Positions 42,055-55,117 of a DNA stretch of 64,000 nucleotides are shown here, in pieces. The stretch is from Sweltsa coloradensis (lineage: Eukaryota > Arthropoda > Insecta > Plecoptera > Chloroperlidae), in the NCBI GenBank assembly GCA_024449915.1, contig JAMZAV010003232.1, positions 45,232 to 109,231 of the forward strand, given 5' to 3'. Position numbers and translations under genes: made by a program. Within the stretch, counting starts at the first letter, position 1. Each line of letters starts with the position of its first letter. Below the pieces are notes generated by a model. That model did not search any database. It was not told where the DNA came from and worked only from the letters and a program-made list of their open reading frames with translations.

Positions 42055-45000
42055 ACGAGCAGGGTCCACTCATCAATGCGTACAGGAAATTTCCCCGTTC
42101 CCCAGGGGGGGAACCCTTTCGTGGTGGCCTCCGTGGGGCCCTAAGTTGCCGGCGCAGGGGCAGGGCTGCTGGGGGGCGAAAGGGGAAAGACCCCGGGGGG
42201 TTTGGTTTCCGGTTTCAATCATTTTTTCCGGGGGGAATTTTTTTTTCTTTTTTTTTTGGGTTTTTTGATCGTCTCCATTATTTTTTTTCTTTTGGTTCTT
42301 TTTCTTTTCTTAGTTTGTCGTTTTGGTTGTCTCTGAAAGTTTTTTTGGGGTTCCTTTTTTCCCTTTTGTCTCTGACATCTTGATCTTGTTTTGGTGTTTT
42401 TTCCCTTTTTAAACAAATGAGTCCTCATCCCCCCAGGGACCCCTTTTTGGGAACTTTTTTTTTCCTCTTAGTCCCATTTTTGGCTGCGTTTGTGAAAAAT
42501 TCTGTAAATTTTCTGGGCCTGAAAATTTGGGGGGGAAAGTGGGGGGAAAGTGTTCTCCCCCTATTCTTCGCAAAGGTCTCGTGATGTGTCTGCCCGAATT
42601 TTTCCCCATTTTCAGGGTTTTTTAATTTCAAATTTTTCTTCTTGAGTTTGGGGTTTTGTTTCTTAATGGGGGTTTGTGGGTAAAAGCTTAGGGGTTCTAT
42701 GGTCGCTAGTTTTTTTTCAAAATTTTCTATGACTTTCCAGCTCCCTGAGGAAATTTTTGGCAGCCAGCCGTGGGTTACGCCCCGATTTTGGTTCTCCATT
42801 TGCCGAAATAAAGGGTTTGAAAGGGTTTTTTGGTTTGTTTTTCGGGTTTCCCGTCAAACATTTGTTTTTATGGTTTCTTCCATTTTTTTGTCCCTTTGAA
42901 CCCAAGATTTTTTGGGAAAACCATAGGGGGAGGGGGGCATTACTGTCGTTTCCCTATTATAATTTTTTTTCCCTTTTCATTTTTTTCGGGATGTTTGTTA
43001 GTTTTCCCATATATTCTTGTATATCTTGCCCCGCCTGGCAGAGACGCTACATAGTATATTTCCCCGCTTTCCCCTTTTGTTCGGGAAAATGTTTACATGG
43101 GTATTGTTTATTTGGTTTTAAATTTTTTTGATTTTTTTGGGTTTTTTTCTAATTATCATTGTGCCGGCAGTCTTTTAGGGGGTTTGTACTACCTGCCCCG
43201 GGTTTCCGAATCCTCTTACAACCCCTCCGTATGTATAGGGTTTCTTGGAGAAAAGAGGATGTTGGGGTTTGTTTCGCCCCATGTTTTTTCTTCATTTTGG
43301 ATAGGGCCCTTTCTTGATCTTTGTCCGTTTGCTTGTAAAAATTCTTATTTGATTTTTTGTGTTTTTTTTTAGTATTCATATTCTGTTCTATTTTTGAGGA
43401 TTTTGGGTTGCTTTGCTGTATTAGGGCAGTTTCTGCATTTGTATTGTGTTCGGGTTTTTTCCCCCTTTTCTTCAGACAGGGGAGCATTTAGCTTTTTCTT
43501 CAGTTTTTGGGGACACTCCTTCCGGGGTCCCCTTCTTGCCGCAGTTTTCCGCAGGTTTTTTGTTGTTTTGAAATATTTGCTAATTTTCCATACCTAGGCA
43601 TTTTAAAAACATTTTGTTACTTGTCTAAATTCCACGGTTTTCCCAAAGGAAAAAAGGGAAAAAGGGAAATCCGATACTTTTAAACCAATTTTTTAAACCA
43701 ATTTTTTTTTATAAATGCGATGCCCGGAAATTTCCGCCCCATGGCCTACCTACCAAAAAGTTCAACGGTCTGTGTTTTGGGTTCTGGAACAATTAGCAAA
43801 ACTTATTTTTTCCCATAACACCATCAATTCCCAAATAAAGATGCAAATTTCCTAGTGCTTTGGTATTTCGCCTTACTCGATGGGCCAAAAACCCGTAGAG
43901 TGCATCTGCCCGTTTGCTGTAAGGTACACCAAGGTTGTACAGCAGCAGACGCCGGGAATTTTTTGCAGCAAAGAACTTCCTGTGTTTTATGAAGCCTAAA
44001 AATTCCCTTTCCGTTTATTTTGGGCTGTTTAATAATTTAGAAAACAGAGGGCCCCGGTGTTCCCCTGTCCCGGGCATAAAGCTTATTTTTATTTTCTTTT
44101 TCCTTTTTGGGGTTTTGTTTGGGCTTTTGGTTTTGTACTTTTGTGATTCGGGTTTAAAATTAAAAAATTCCTTTCTTTGGTTCGGGCAATGGGTGAGATG
44201 TCCCCTTTTTTATTACAGTCGTGGGCATTTCTTACCCTTTAAATTTTTAAAATTGGGTACGGGAACTTGATGAAACCCTGCCCTGGAACTAGAAGATATG
44301 GAGGGAAAGAGTAAACTAGTTAAAAGGGCTTACTTGTATCAGAGCCTTGCCCTTCTTTGCTTTTTAAACGTAGGGGTTGGGGGGGCATATCCCTTTTACT
44401 TTATTTCCAAGATTTCCCCCTGGGCCCTACATACGAGTTTCCCCCTTTTTTACTCCCATGACAAATTTTTTCTCTCAAAATTAGATTTTTTCAAAAATAC
44501 AAATGCCCTTCAAAATTCAGTAAAAGTTTTTTGTGTGTGGGTTGACCAGAAAAGTACACAAGTCTTCATTAGTTAAACCAAGGGCTAACTTTTTTTTTGC
44601 ACCCCCCAAAAACTAATTTTAGCATCATTTTAAATTTTTCCTATTGAAGTAGGCTTACTCGTCTCTTTGATTTCCTGTTTGCTTTTTGCATGATTCTAAT
44701 GGCATCAACTTCCCCTAAAAATACATTTTTAAACAGAACCTAAAAGTCAGTCTATGTTACAAAACAGTAGCGTTTGAAAACGAACCAGTCTAGTGCCCCA
44801 GCTGTAAGTTTAGCCCCTACAGCTTTAAACCCTGCTAATGCCCATTAGGGGGTCTCAGTCCCCCAAACAAAATTTCACTTTTGGAAAACCCCAAATTTCG
44901 GACTGGTAGGGGCCTTCCGTGCCATTTAAAACCCCTTTAAATCGACTTACTTGATCTGTTTGTTAAACCCGGTTTGCTGTGTCCTGTGGGTGTTCACCAC

Positions 45001-45359
45001 TTGGACCCAAAAACTCTTCCCGTTGTCTTTTTTGTTCAGCCAAATAAAGGAAAGTAGCTGGAGCCCTGGAAAATGTTTTCCGCGGGCGAGTCTTGGGCCT
45101 GGCCCAAAGCCCCTTTCCCTTTGGGGACGTTGAGTTTACTTTGGTTCTTAAACCACACCCCCCTGTAGCTCCATCGACACTAGTCTTTTTGATGTTAAAA
45201 AATTTACAGTCACAATTTAAATCACAAACCCACAAAGTTACGTAAGGTTTTGGGTTTGGGGGTTTAAGAATCAAGTAGGGCCAGGGCCACAAAATAGACC
45301 ACAAGTCACCCCGTTTTTTGGGTTAGGTTGGGATCCCCGTGGGGCCCTGGCCTACCCCT
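42055..45359. other. Stretch with no supported gene
   Basis: T/G-rich noisy sequence. The open frames do not resemble proteins. Nothing structural was found beyond homopolymer runs. Confidence 0.5.
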
Positions 45360-45800
45360 CAAAAATTATTTTCATTTTTTGGGTTTTTGGTCACATGGGC
45401 CCAAACCTAAACAATTTTCTTTAGTTTACTTAGGTTGTGGTCACATAGACCTAACCTCACAACTTTTTTTATTTTACTTGGGTTGTGTCACATAGACCAA
45501 ACCCTTTCAAAACTTTCTTTGGTTTACCTTGGGTTTTGGGGGTCACATAGGTTTAACCAAAAAATTTTTTTTAGTTTATTTGGTTTTTTGGTCACATAGG
45601 CCAAACCCCACAATTTTCTTTGTTTACTTAGGTTGTGGTCACTTTAGACCTAACCCCCACAACTTTTTTTATTTTATTTAGGTTGTGGTCACATAGACCT
45701 AACCTAAAGATTTTCTTTCAGTTTTCTTGGGTTTGGGGGTCAAAAAGACCTAACCTCACAAATTTTCTTTTAATTTTTCTTAGGGTTTGGGTGTATTTAG
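45360..45800. repeat. Minisatellite, about nine units of ~48-50 bp
   Basis: Each unit contains TTAGGTTGTGGTCACATAGA followed by CCTAACCTCACAA and a TTTTATTTTACT-like segment. Units differ by small indels. It includes the TTAGG word but is not a telomere array. Confidence 0.85.
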
Positions 45801-48779
45801 CCAAGCCGCTCTAGGGGGGAAAGGGTTGTTTTAAAGTCTTGACTTTCTCATCTAAAATTAGTGTATTCTGGTAAGCGGGGCTCAAAGTTTATCTAGTTTG
45901 CCCTATTCTCATCGGGATTAATGTATTCAAATCAATTTCGGGTTTTAGAAAAGTTTTGGTATCACGTCTGCCCTTATCTATTCTATCAAATTTAGTGTTT
46001 TCTAGTCAAGTTTTTGGGTTTTTTTATTCCACTTATTTTAAAACCAAACCAGCAAAAAATCCCCAAAATTGCGGGTTCCTTACCGATATCGTAATAAAGG
46101 GCATGAAAAACCGGGCTTCGCGCTTTGCTGTCACCTGAAAGCGCCCAGTCCCAACATGGGGGCCCAGGCGGACGCGGGGGCGGTTTTGCTTCAATTTCAT
46201 CCCGCACCGCCCCCCCAGCATCTAATAAACCCTCCTTGGCTATGCCCCCTTTTGTGGTTGCGTAAAAATTTGTCGCGACTGAACTCTACCCAAACCAAAG
46301 GGGGACCGAGTCAACGCTGGGGTACCATTGATATTTTTTTACTGTTAGGCAAAGTTTTAGCGGGTGGGGCCAATTTCCCTTTTACAATTGGAAGCCAATT
46401 TGGGAAAGGGGACAGGTTTACATGTTAATAAAAGGGGGAGCGATTTGAAGCCCGAAATTTTTTTTAAAAGGGCCCGCCATTTTGAAAGCTGAGCATCTAG
46501 ATTTTTTTATCAAAGGATTACAAAATTTCCCTTTTTAAAATAACTTTTTTATTTTTTTGTTTTTTTAAAAATATCTTTCTGCACAAGCAAAAAAACCCAT
46601 ATCACCCCAATTCAGAAAAATTTTAATTGCTTTTAAAAAAGCAAAAAAATAAAACGCCAAATCGCCATTTTTGGAACTGGATTTTCGAGGGCTTCAATTT
46701 GTTACGCTCGCGCATGTGGGGAAAGTTTTTGGGCCACTGTAATCTGGCCTACAATGGGGGTTTTAATATCAATCTGTGTACCAAACAACCGTGGGCCAGC
46801 GGAGGACGAAAAATCCCAAAACATCATGCACCCGTTTACGTAACAAAGTAGAATAGGGGGCATCGGGGGGGAACATTTTTCAAAAGTCTCTTTAAAGGTT
46901 TGAGATTTTTTTAAAGCCGTTTTTCCCTTTTTTTTCCTTTATGTCGTTTGATCATTTTTTAAAATTTTACAATTTTGTAAACGTAAATTAGTTTCAATAA
47001 TTTTAAATTTTCCCAATACAAGGCTCAGTGAATAATAAAATTTCTTAAAAAATGGGGTTTTTTGGGCACGGTATATTTTTTTGTAGTATTTGTAAAACAA
47101 ACGATTGATTACTAAACCTTAAAAGGGGATCCGATTTTAAACGTTCAATCCCAAACATTTTTTTTGTTAAAAAAATTGATGGGAAATTTTCTTTTTTAAA
47201 AACATTTTTCACATTTTATTTTTTAGTAAGACAAGGGAAAAGTTCACATCAAATATACGCTAGCTTTTCCTTTTTTAAAGTTTTTGGTTCCTTTTCCCCC
47301 TTTTGTACTTTCTGTGATAGGGAATTTTGGTATTGTAAACAGTATTCAAATTTAAATTAGTAACTTTTTATGATGATGATTTTTGTTGTTTTAACGCCCT
47401 CTTTTAAATTTGCACTAAGGCTATTCGAGACGATGATTGTGATAAAATGACGAATGAAGGAAACTAAAAAAAAAACTTCCCCCTTGTGCGGGTTTCGAAC
47501 ACCGTCTTTCGTAGAGCCATAAAAAAAAAACCGATCGATATGGGTTATAAACTTCACTTCTCCCGCTAATTTTACCAACCATTTTTTATTAAATTTGAGG
47601 GAAGGGCGCGTAAAACCAAATTACGTCTAAACCCCACCCCCCCCTGGGGTGACGGGGGGGGAAAAACCCCAGAGGGATGGAACAAAACCCCCCCCCAAAA
47701 GGTAGGGGGGGGGGAAAACCTTTTTTACGCCCCGTGTTCGTTTTGCCCCGTCGTCGTCGGGGAATTATTTCGGGAGAGGAAGGAAGGTCCCGAAAAACGA
47801 CTACGTTTAGTATAATACTTCCCTACTTCCCCACCCGGGATTTTTGCGAGGGATTTGCAACTTTTATTCTCTATTTACCATTACCAGTACCCTCGACCCA
47901 AGTCTTCCAAAAACATAATTATGAATACTACAATACACGTTTAATATTAAAATGCTACATTAAGAAGTAGATTAAAGTACGAAAAAAATTAGTTCAGTGC
48001 CAAATTTTTTTTATTTGTAGGCCCCAATAGTAAGGGGGACCTGGAACAGGGATGTGGGAAAATTTTAAAAAGAGTGAAATACCAAAATGGAAAAATTAAA
48101 AATCAGGGGCGTAATCCCGAATTTAGTAATGTTTGGCATTAAAAAAACAAAATTTCTACTAAACGTAATGTACATTTTTTACCGCAACAAATGGTTGCAA
48201 ATCAATACGCGGGGTTAAAATGGAAAAAACCCTTTTTAAAAATTTGAGGGAAATCATTTGGGCACTTTTAAAAATCTCACTATTTGTGGCGCAAAATTTT
48301 ACAATACCAAAAAGGGTTTTTTAATTTTTACTTTTAAAAAACTCCAAAATAAGGCAAATTTAATTTTTTAAAAAAATATTCAACAACACTAAAATAAGAC
48401 AAATTTTTCTTTAAAAAAAAATAAAAATTGGGGTTTCAACGAAAATGATTAATACTCTTTTGAACAAGCATTTTCCTCTTTAAAAATTGTTTTAACAAAT
48501 AAAACCCACTTTTCCAAAAAGGCGGGCAGCTTGCATTCCTAGATTGCAGTTGGATTTGTCCCCATTGATAAGTTTTCAGTTTTCCCTGTCGTTCTGAGAT
48601 GGGGCAAATTTTACTATGTCCAGCACAAACCCGAGCAATCCAGAGCGCACAGAGGGAAAACAAATTTTACCCCCCCCCCGGTTTTGAGTCATTGAGAGAC
48701 CCTTTTTTTTAAGATGTGAGACTGCCCCCAAGAGTTTTTTTTTTTCGGCAGTTCCCACACCCTTTCCCTCCCCAGAGTA
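45801..48779. other. Stretch with no supported gene
   Basis: Noisy DNA. A B-box-like GTGTTCGAAACCC lies on the minus strand near 47488-47505. A degraded GTCGTCGTCGGGG word at 47750 suggests a ruined SINE. No coding sequence is recognised. Confidence 0.45.
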
Positions 48780-51700
48780 TTAGTATTTGTATTTGTATTT
48801 TAGGCGCTTTAACGGCAAAGATTATTCGCGCCTCCAAGATAATTCGTTAAATATGTATGAATGTTAAAAACGGTTTTAAAAAGGTTAAAAAGTGGTTTTT
48901 AAATCGTTGTTTAAAAGAAATTTCAAAGGTCGATATATTTGTAGCAGTTTAAATCGGGAAAGGTATACATGCTAAAGTTTTCATATTTAAGGAAAAAATT
49001 TTAAATTACCAAATCTAACAAAACCCTACCTTTTAGGGAAAAAAGTTTTAACGTGTCCCTAATGAAAAAGCAAGCCCAAAATGCTTTATGGATTTTTTTT
49101 TTTAAAAAATTATGACTGTTTTAGTTTTTCGATCAGAAATTTCTTAGGGTTTAAAAAATGTGATAAGGTTTTTTACTGTTTTCATAAGACAAAAATTTTT
49201 TCATATGATGATTTAAATTCAATTGGAGTTCAAAACCTCATATTGAGGGAGTCAGGGCAACCCAAAAGATGAAAAGGATGCAAAACATCACACGTGTCGC
49301 AAAAACGGAGCCAAACTTATCTCTGGAAAAAGGGTAGGCATGGGGGGAAAGGGGTTTTGTGCCCTATACGTACTCGCGCCAATACAAAACCTTTTTCACG
49401 ACCGAAAGGGGTTTTTGGGAAAAAAAGGGGGCGCACCTTTCAGTGAAAAACAGGGGATCACACGACGCAGGTTTTTAAATTTTGCCCAAAGCCTTCCAAA
49501 AATCCTGACCTAATTTCAAAAATATGGTTTTTTTGAACCCCACTGTGGGCATCAGGGAAAAAGGGACGAGGTCAAAACATAGAAGCTTTTTTCTTGGGAG
49601 CTTTTGGGTGCCAAGTCAGCCTCCTCGTTTTTCCAGAGATACCCCACATGACCAGGGGCCCCAAACAGAACATGATTTTTTTAGCCCCTCCATGAAATTT
49701 CTCCATGAAAATTGAAAAGTCAATTTCTAAATTTGGGGAGTAGAGAACATGACGTGGGTGGCCCGAAGTGCACTTTTAAAATATCTGAACATACCTAAGC
49801 TTCCACATCTTTTTTTTATAAAAATTTTTAAAGCTTCTCGTTGGATACATTTTTAGCAGTAAAAACGAACCCCTGTCATGGAAATCTGAAAAACCCAAAA
49901 CCCCTGCCGCCATAATGTAAACGCCCAAAAAACCCCTTTGAGCCTGTTTTAAAATCCATCATTTAAAATGAATTTAAAGGTACCGGGATTCGTGAAAAAT
50001 AGCTTGAAAAAAAAGTTGGAAAATTACATCTGAGTTGGACTTTTTTATCGGCAAAGGTTGAAACGAATTTTTAGGGTTTCCCGGAAATAAACCATGGAGG
50101 GGTTTTTTGGGTCAAAACGAAACTCAAAGATTGGGGGACATCAAAATTTTAAAAATTTTAAAAAGATGTTTTTCAAAAGTAATCCCACTGGAAGGGTCGC
50201 CCCAAAAATTTTGGTTTTCGAAGTGATGGCCCAAAACTCTCATCAAATAGAGCGTCAAAGAATGGGTGGTTACGCATTGCCCGGGTCTTCAAAAAATATC
50301 CCGCCCAAAAAAGGAATTCCGTCTTTCTGCGAGGGGGGGTCATTCCCCTCAGCATACAGGCTGAAAGGGCGGGGGTCGTCGAAAATGCCCCCCGCGCCCG
50401 CCGGGGACCCCTGTGATGGACAGGGATCGAGAAATTTCCCGGGTGGAATCACGGGCCCACGAGTAACCAAAGGGATGTCCATTACGGCCCCAACCCTGAA
50501 CCAAATATTCGCAAAAAACATGTTTTCCCGTCCCCACCCCCCTGAAGTGTTACTAAAACTTTAAGGATATTTAAATTTTTTAAAATATCGTTTCGCAATT
50601 TTGGACGGGATCTCCCAAATTTTTTTAGTATCAAAATCCAAACCAAAACGCGAACGTGTGGGGTTTAAAAATTTAAGTTGCCAAACCCTTTAGGGTTTGG
50701 GCGTGGATCTCGGCATATTCCGACTGCGACAAAATGAAATGATTGGTTTTATCGGCAGAAAATTTTTTGGGCCCCGTGCTCCCGGGGCCCAAACACCGAT
50801 GTTGTTCAATGCAATCTGTAGTGTCTTCGGCAACGGGAAAAATTGACCCACCTATAGAAAATCCCCAAAATGTCGAAAAGAAAAAAGGGAAGGCATGAAG
50901 GACTTTGGTTTTGGGGGGAAAAGGTGACACTGTTTTTTTGGGGACTGCAAACGGGGGAAACGAAAGGACCGACCTTTAGGAAAATCCCGTTTGCAGTTTT
51001 ATGGGTCTGAAAAATGTTATTTTTTCCGTACTTTAAAAAGTTCTATCATGAAGAAAGTTTCCCGTATGAAACCCGGGCAATTTACCTTTAAAAACCCACT
51101 CGTGAAGTTTTTGAATATGGGGATAGCGCCAGTTGTGTAAAATGGTTTTTCTATGTCAAAGATTAAAAACCTATTTCGTGCGTTTTTTGGGCCCCAAAAC
51201 CTTCTGGATGAAGGGTTTTCCCAAAAGTACGAGGTTGGGGCGTTGAACTCCCTCCGGGTGGCGAAAAACCACACTGAACATTTTGAACAAGCCCCGGAAA
51301 TTTCCCAAAAGCCACATCAGGCGCTTTTTGACCCCTCTTCTCAAAAAAAATTTTTAGAAGCAAAATATTTAGAGATAGGGGGCGATAAGAGGGCCCGGGT
51401 AAAATTTTTTTCTTTTCCTGGTTTTAAAAGCGGGGGTTAAAAAAGCCCCACGCCAGGCGCCGGAAAAACCCTCCGATAACCATAAAGAATTTAGGAAGAG
51501 CAGAAAAAAATCTCAAGAGATTGGTCAGTCAGGTGGATGAACATTTTTATTTTGGAGCTTGTCTTCGCCCGCGGGGCCCTTTTCCTTTAAAGGGGTTTAT
51601 GGGGTGCGCAATTCCCATAAAAAGTGAAAGGCCCCTTGTAACAATCAGGGTTGTCGAAGCAAAATTTTAAACCTTTTTTTCGCTTCTTCGTTTCCGTTTA

Positions 51701-53085
51701 AGAAAAACTGCACGTAGCGAGCGTTTTGCTTACCGAAGCAAAGTGACTTTGGCCCCCCGACACTACGTCCCCCCGGTGAAGTAAAAAAGCGCACCATTTT
51801 TTAAAGGGTGGCCGGAATAGAAGGGCATTGGGGGTCCACAAAAAAAACTTAATCTTTTTCCACACTGTTTCTTGGGAATTTTTATTTGGGTAATTTGGAG
51901 GGCGTTTAAAAAATCCCCCCCCCGAATTCCTTTTACTCTGTTTAATGATGTATCGGGCTTTTTGGGCCCCAGGGGCTTGAAGGCTACATTTCCCCAGAAG
52001 GGGTATGTATTGAATTTTCTATAACTTTTTTTCCCGGGGTTTAATTTTCGTCTGCGCATTCTTTTTTCCACCATGGAAAAAAGGGGGTGACGCTGTTTTC
52101 CCGGGAGTCAATGGTATTGCAACGGAAACAGCATCTAGTAAACATTGGCAAAATTCAGCCAGAAGTTCGTTGGAATTTGCGGGAAAAAGAGTGAAATCTA
52201 CTTTTTGCAATGCAGACTCATCAGGGGCGAAAATTTTTTCCCCAAACAGCTTGAGTAATTTTCCCTCGTTGTTCTGGACGGAACATTGGTCTTTTTTTTG
52301 CGAAAGGGATTCAAGGGGGGAAAGGGTCACTACCATGAAGGGTCATTTCCCAAAGTAATTAAATCCAAATCCCCCGGACAGGAGGGTTTCACAACAAATC
52401 TTTTTGTTTATAAGGTTTCCCCCGTAAAAAGTGAAATGTGTCCCAAATGGTCCGAATTTTTAAAAGGGAAACGTTTTCGTTCTGCACGAAAAACGCCACA
52501 ACTCGCCTCTACGGTCTGATGTCGTTGAGCCCCCCCCGTCACATGGTGACATTAAATCGCCAGCCAAAATAAAAGGTCTCGGCAGGGTTTGCAATAACTG
52601 CTTCCATTCACCTCTAGTAAAGGTTTAAAAGATGGCGGTATTTTATAGAGCAAAAAATGGGTAGGAGTGTCAGATTGGGGTAACTGCAACAACTTGAAGA
52701 CGAGAATTAATATTAACATGAGGGGCTGCACAGAGTCATGTACCATATTGGCGACACCCCCTTGGCACGGTCCCCCCCAGTGGAAATCAAGACGGTATAT
52801 TGTGTAAGGTTTTTTTTGAATTTTGGAAAAAAAAAAAAATTTTCATGAGTTAAAAAGGTTTTTCCCGAAGTAAATGAATTAGGTTTTTCTGTCTTTAACA
52901 AGGGTTTGCCCGTTTTTTTCTCGTTGTGTAGAAACCTCGACAAATTTCCCCGAGATAAAATTTGGGTATAAAGTGGGTTTTAGTTTGAAGTTTGAAAAAA
53001 AAAACTAATGAAGGTTTATTCAACGGTGTGGATCCAAGAAGCATAGGGGATGAGGAAGACTTGCTAATTACATCCATTTAATTTT
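48780..53085 (-). pseudogene. Near-complete I-clade LINE ORF2 (EN-RT-RNase H) with 3' hairpin, frame-broken
   Basis: Read on the minus strand in changing frames. Endonuclease: FIPKF and RGF (about 52950-53080), GGPCQGGVANMVHDSVQP, INSRLQVVAVTP, TRGEWKQLLQTLPRPFILAG and SDH near 52450. Linker: LLAEFCQCLLDAVSVAIP (about 52100-52180) and RMRRRKLNPGKKSYRKF. RT: FLIFDIEKPFYTT, KVNCPGFIRETFF, ELFKVR (51020-51190); KTNHFILSQSEYAEI. Thumb: KVLSNTS-like words, then LDPCPSQGSPAGAGGIFDDP and SLYAEGNDPPS (50290-50430), equivalent to 'LDTVHHQG.RL..GAFRTSP..SLYAEA.EPP'. RNase H end: APGHVGYLWKNEEADLAPKS (about 49600-49690). The 3' end GGCGCG ... GCGCC (48801-48833) with TACAAATACAAATAC tail lies in the expected place. 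Order and spacing are those of a full ORF2. Confidence 0.72.
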
Positions 53086-53864
53086 TTCAGAAGAGTTTCC
53101 CGGGTTCTGGTCCATTAAAGGGTCCCGAAAACCCTTTTCCTCTTCCGAAGAACTGAACTTTTTCGATTATTTTTTTTTTTTTTTGTGCCAATATTTTTTT
53201 GACACGGTTTTAAGAACAACAGTGGGAATCAATGAAACCCGTTGTTGGCGGAAAATTTTTTTTTAAAAGTTTCAAATATTATTTTGGAAGATGTTGCTAC
53301 TGGTGCCCCTCTGCCCCTTTCGGGGCAGAAAAACAACCTTTCCCCGAAGGAGATCGTGGGTGGTTGCATCGCGGCGTTGGGTGTAACAAAATTTTTTTCT
53401 TTTCTGAAGGTGAGCAGTGTTTATTTGGGAAAACATTCCCCCCCTTTGAATTTTTTTGAATTTTTTTAAAAATTTTAAGGACTTTACCGAGGGTTTACAA
53501 ATCAAGGGGTTTTAATTTTTTTTGCCTGTTTTTGGGACAGTTTTTGACCAAATGTCGTTTCCCTCACAGACTTGCATCGACTCCTGAAGATGGGAAACCA
53601 CAAACTTTTTTTAAAGTCGAGAAGAAACCCGGGTTTTTTTTTAGAGCCTCAACTCAAAATACAGGGGCCCAAAACACCCCAGAATCCACATCTACATCTA
53701 CCACGGCCCTGAAAAACCTAAGAACCCCATAAAAATTTCAATACAAACATAATGGAGAAACATTTTAAAAAGGTTTGGGGTGGTTAGACTTCCTGGAAGA
53801 TAAATTGAAATTATTTTGGGAAAAACAAAAGTTCTTTAAAAAAATATTTTATGGGTCCGGGGGC
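53086..53864. other. Stretch upstream of the I-clade ORF2, ORF1 not found
   Basis: Noisy. An ORF1 with zinc knuckles would be expected on the minus strand here, but none could be read. Plus-strand frames (53232-53469, 53532-53732) have no recognised domain. Confidence 0.4.
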
Positions 53865-54300
53865 CCCATCCCCCAATATCCACTGCCCACAATACCCACA
53901 ACACCGAATTCACAGTTGCAAAATGTTAAAAGTTTTTCTGAATGGTCGTAAGACCAAATAATTTTATTTCAGAGTCCAAACACAGAATAGGCCACATCAC
54001 CGAATACCCACAACACCAATCGCCACAAGGGCCGAAAATCGGTAAAATCCTAAAGTAAGTTTGTGAAGAACGACCGTCTGTAGGGCCACAACACCGAATT
54101 CTTCGGTCTTGTGGCATTTTGTGCTGTGGATACCCCGTGTCACAACACCGAATAATTCGGTCTTAAGACCCATCCCTATGTGCCACAACACCGAAACTTT
54201 CGGTCTTACGACCCGGGCAGCCACACGAAACCAAAATTTGAAAATACTTTAACATTTTCATCTGTGAATTCGGGTTGTGGGCAGTGGATATTCGGTGATG
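53865..54300. mobile_element. Hairpin-rich TIR element, copy 1 (ACCGAA...TTCGGT units)
   Basis: The left end 'atatccactgcccacaata', then CCACAACACCGAATTCACAG, is mirrored at the right by CTGTGAATTCGGGTTGTGGG and CAGTGGATATTCGGTGATG. Inside are at least three palindromic units such as CACAACACCGAATTCTTCGG followed by TCTTGTGG, each a potential hairpin. No coding. A second copy lies at 59060-59440. It does not match a family I know. Confidence 0.7.
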
Positions 54301-54339
54301 TGATGATCAAAACGATGTTTTTGAAACGTCACTTTTCAA

Positions 54340-54545
54340 AGCACCCTGCATAAACTCCTTATGCACCCGCTAGACTTAGGAGAGTTGAAGTAGGCAAACT
54401 GAGAAGGCGCGACCCCTGTCAGCCCAATGACATTGGTTTCTCTAGTACCAAGGTTATTGCTAGTTGGGCGTACTGGTCAAATCTACGCGGGATTCGAACT
54501 AGGATGGGATGAAAGTGCTCCTCGTAAGCTGACAAATTGTCAGAC
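54340..54545 (-). mobile_element. Probable tRNA-derived SINE
   Basis: The minus strand has AGCTTACGAGGAGCAC (A-box region) and AGTTCGAATCCCGCG (B box, one mismatch) about 35 bp apart, followed by roughly 150 bp of body. The tail was not identified. Confidence 0.45.
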
Positions 54546-55117
54546 GTCTGTGAATGAAGGGCTGGTTCTCTTTTAGACATTCTAAAATAATATCAATTCA
54601 CGACGGAAATTACTGAAACAAAGATAAATTATAAATCACTATGTTTAATCCCTCTGCAGGACCCCAAAGGGGTTCCTACGCCACTGATTGAGGTAAGCTT
54701 GAGCCTTAGGTGTCTCATCTCCCCAAACCCTGTTACATAAGTTACGCTTTTAGGTTTATGTAAACGCCTTTTGCATATTTAAGTTGGAAACCCATTTATA
54801 GATAAAGGGTTACGGAGACTAGACAGTTCTTCTTCAATGGTCTCTTCATCTGATATTCGTTTTCAACGGGCTTTACTTTGGGAACCAAAAAACACTTTAT
54901 CACCCATAAAAAATCCCTTAAATCCCCATCGGGTGGTGGTTCAATCACCCTAAATAAAAAAGTTAAAAATTTAAATTTTAAAAAAAACCTTTTTTAAATT
55001 TAAAACCAAAAAAAACCGGGTATTAATTAAAACATATTTTTTGTAATTTAATAAAAAATTTTTTAATTTGATGCAAATATTTTTAAGGGGCCATTCTAGA
55101 GCAAAATTGTTTCAATG
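54546..55117. other. Stretch with no supported gene
   Basis: TTCCTACGCCACTG at about 54672-54685 is a hAT-like right terminus without a found partner. Otherwise AT-rich. Confidence 0.45.

Noticed and set aside
45360..45800. Interstitial telomere repeat
   Set aside because: TTAGG occurs once per ~49-bp unit rather than in direct tandem.
42042..46428. Many 60-120 codon frames in the noisy block
   Set aside because: Low complexity (F, K, G, P runs), no domains, and inflated homopolymers make them unreliable.
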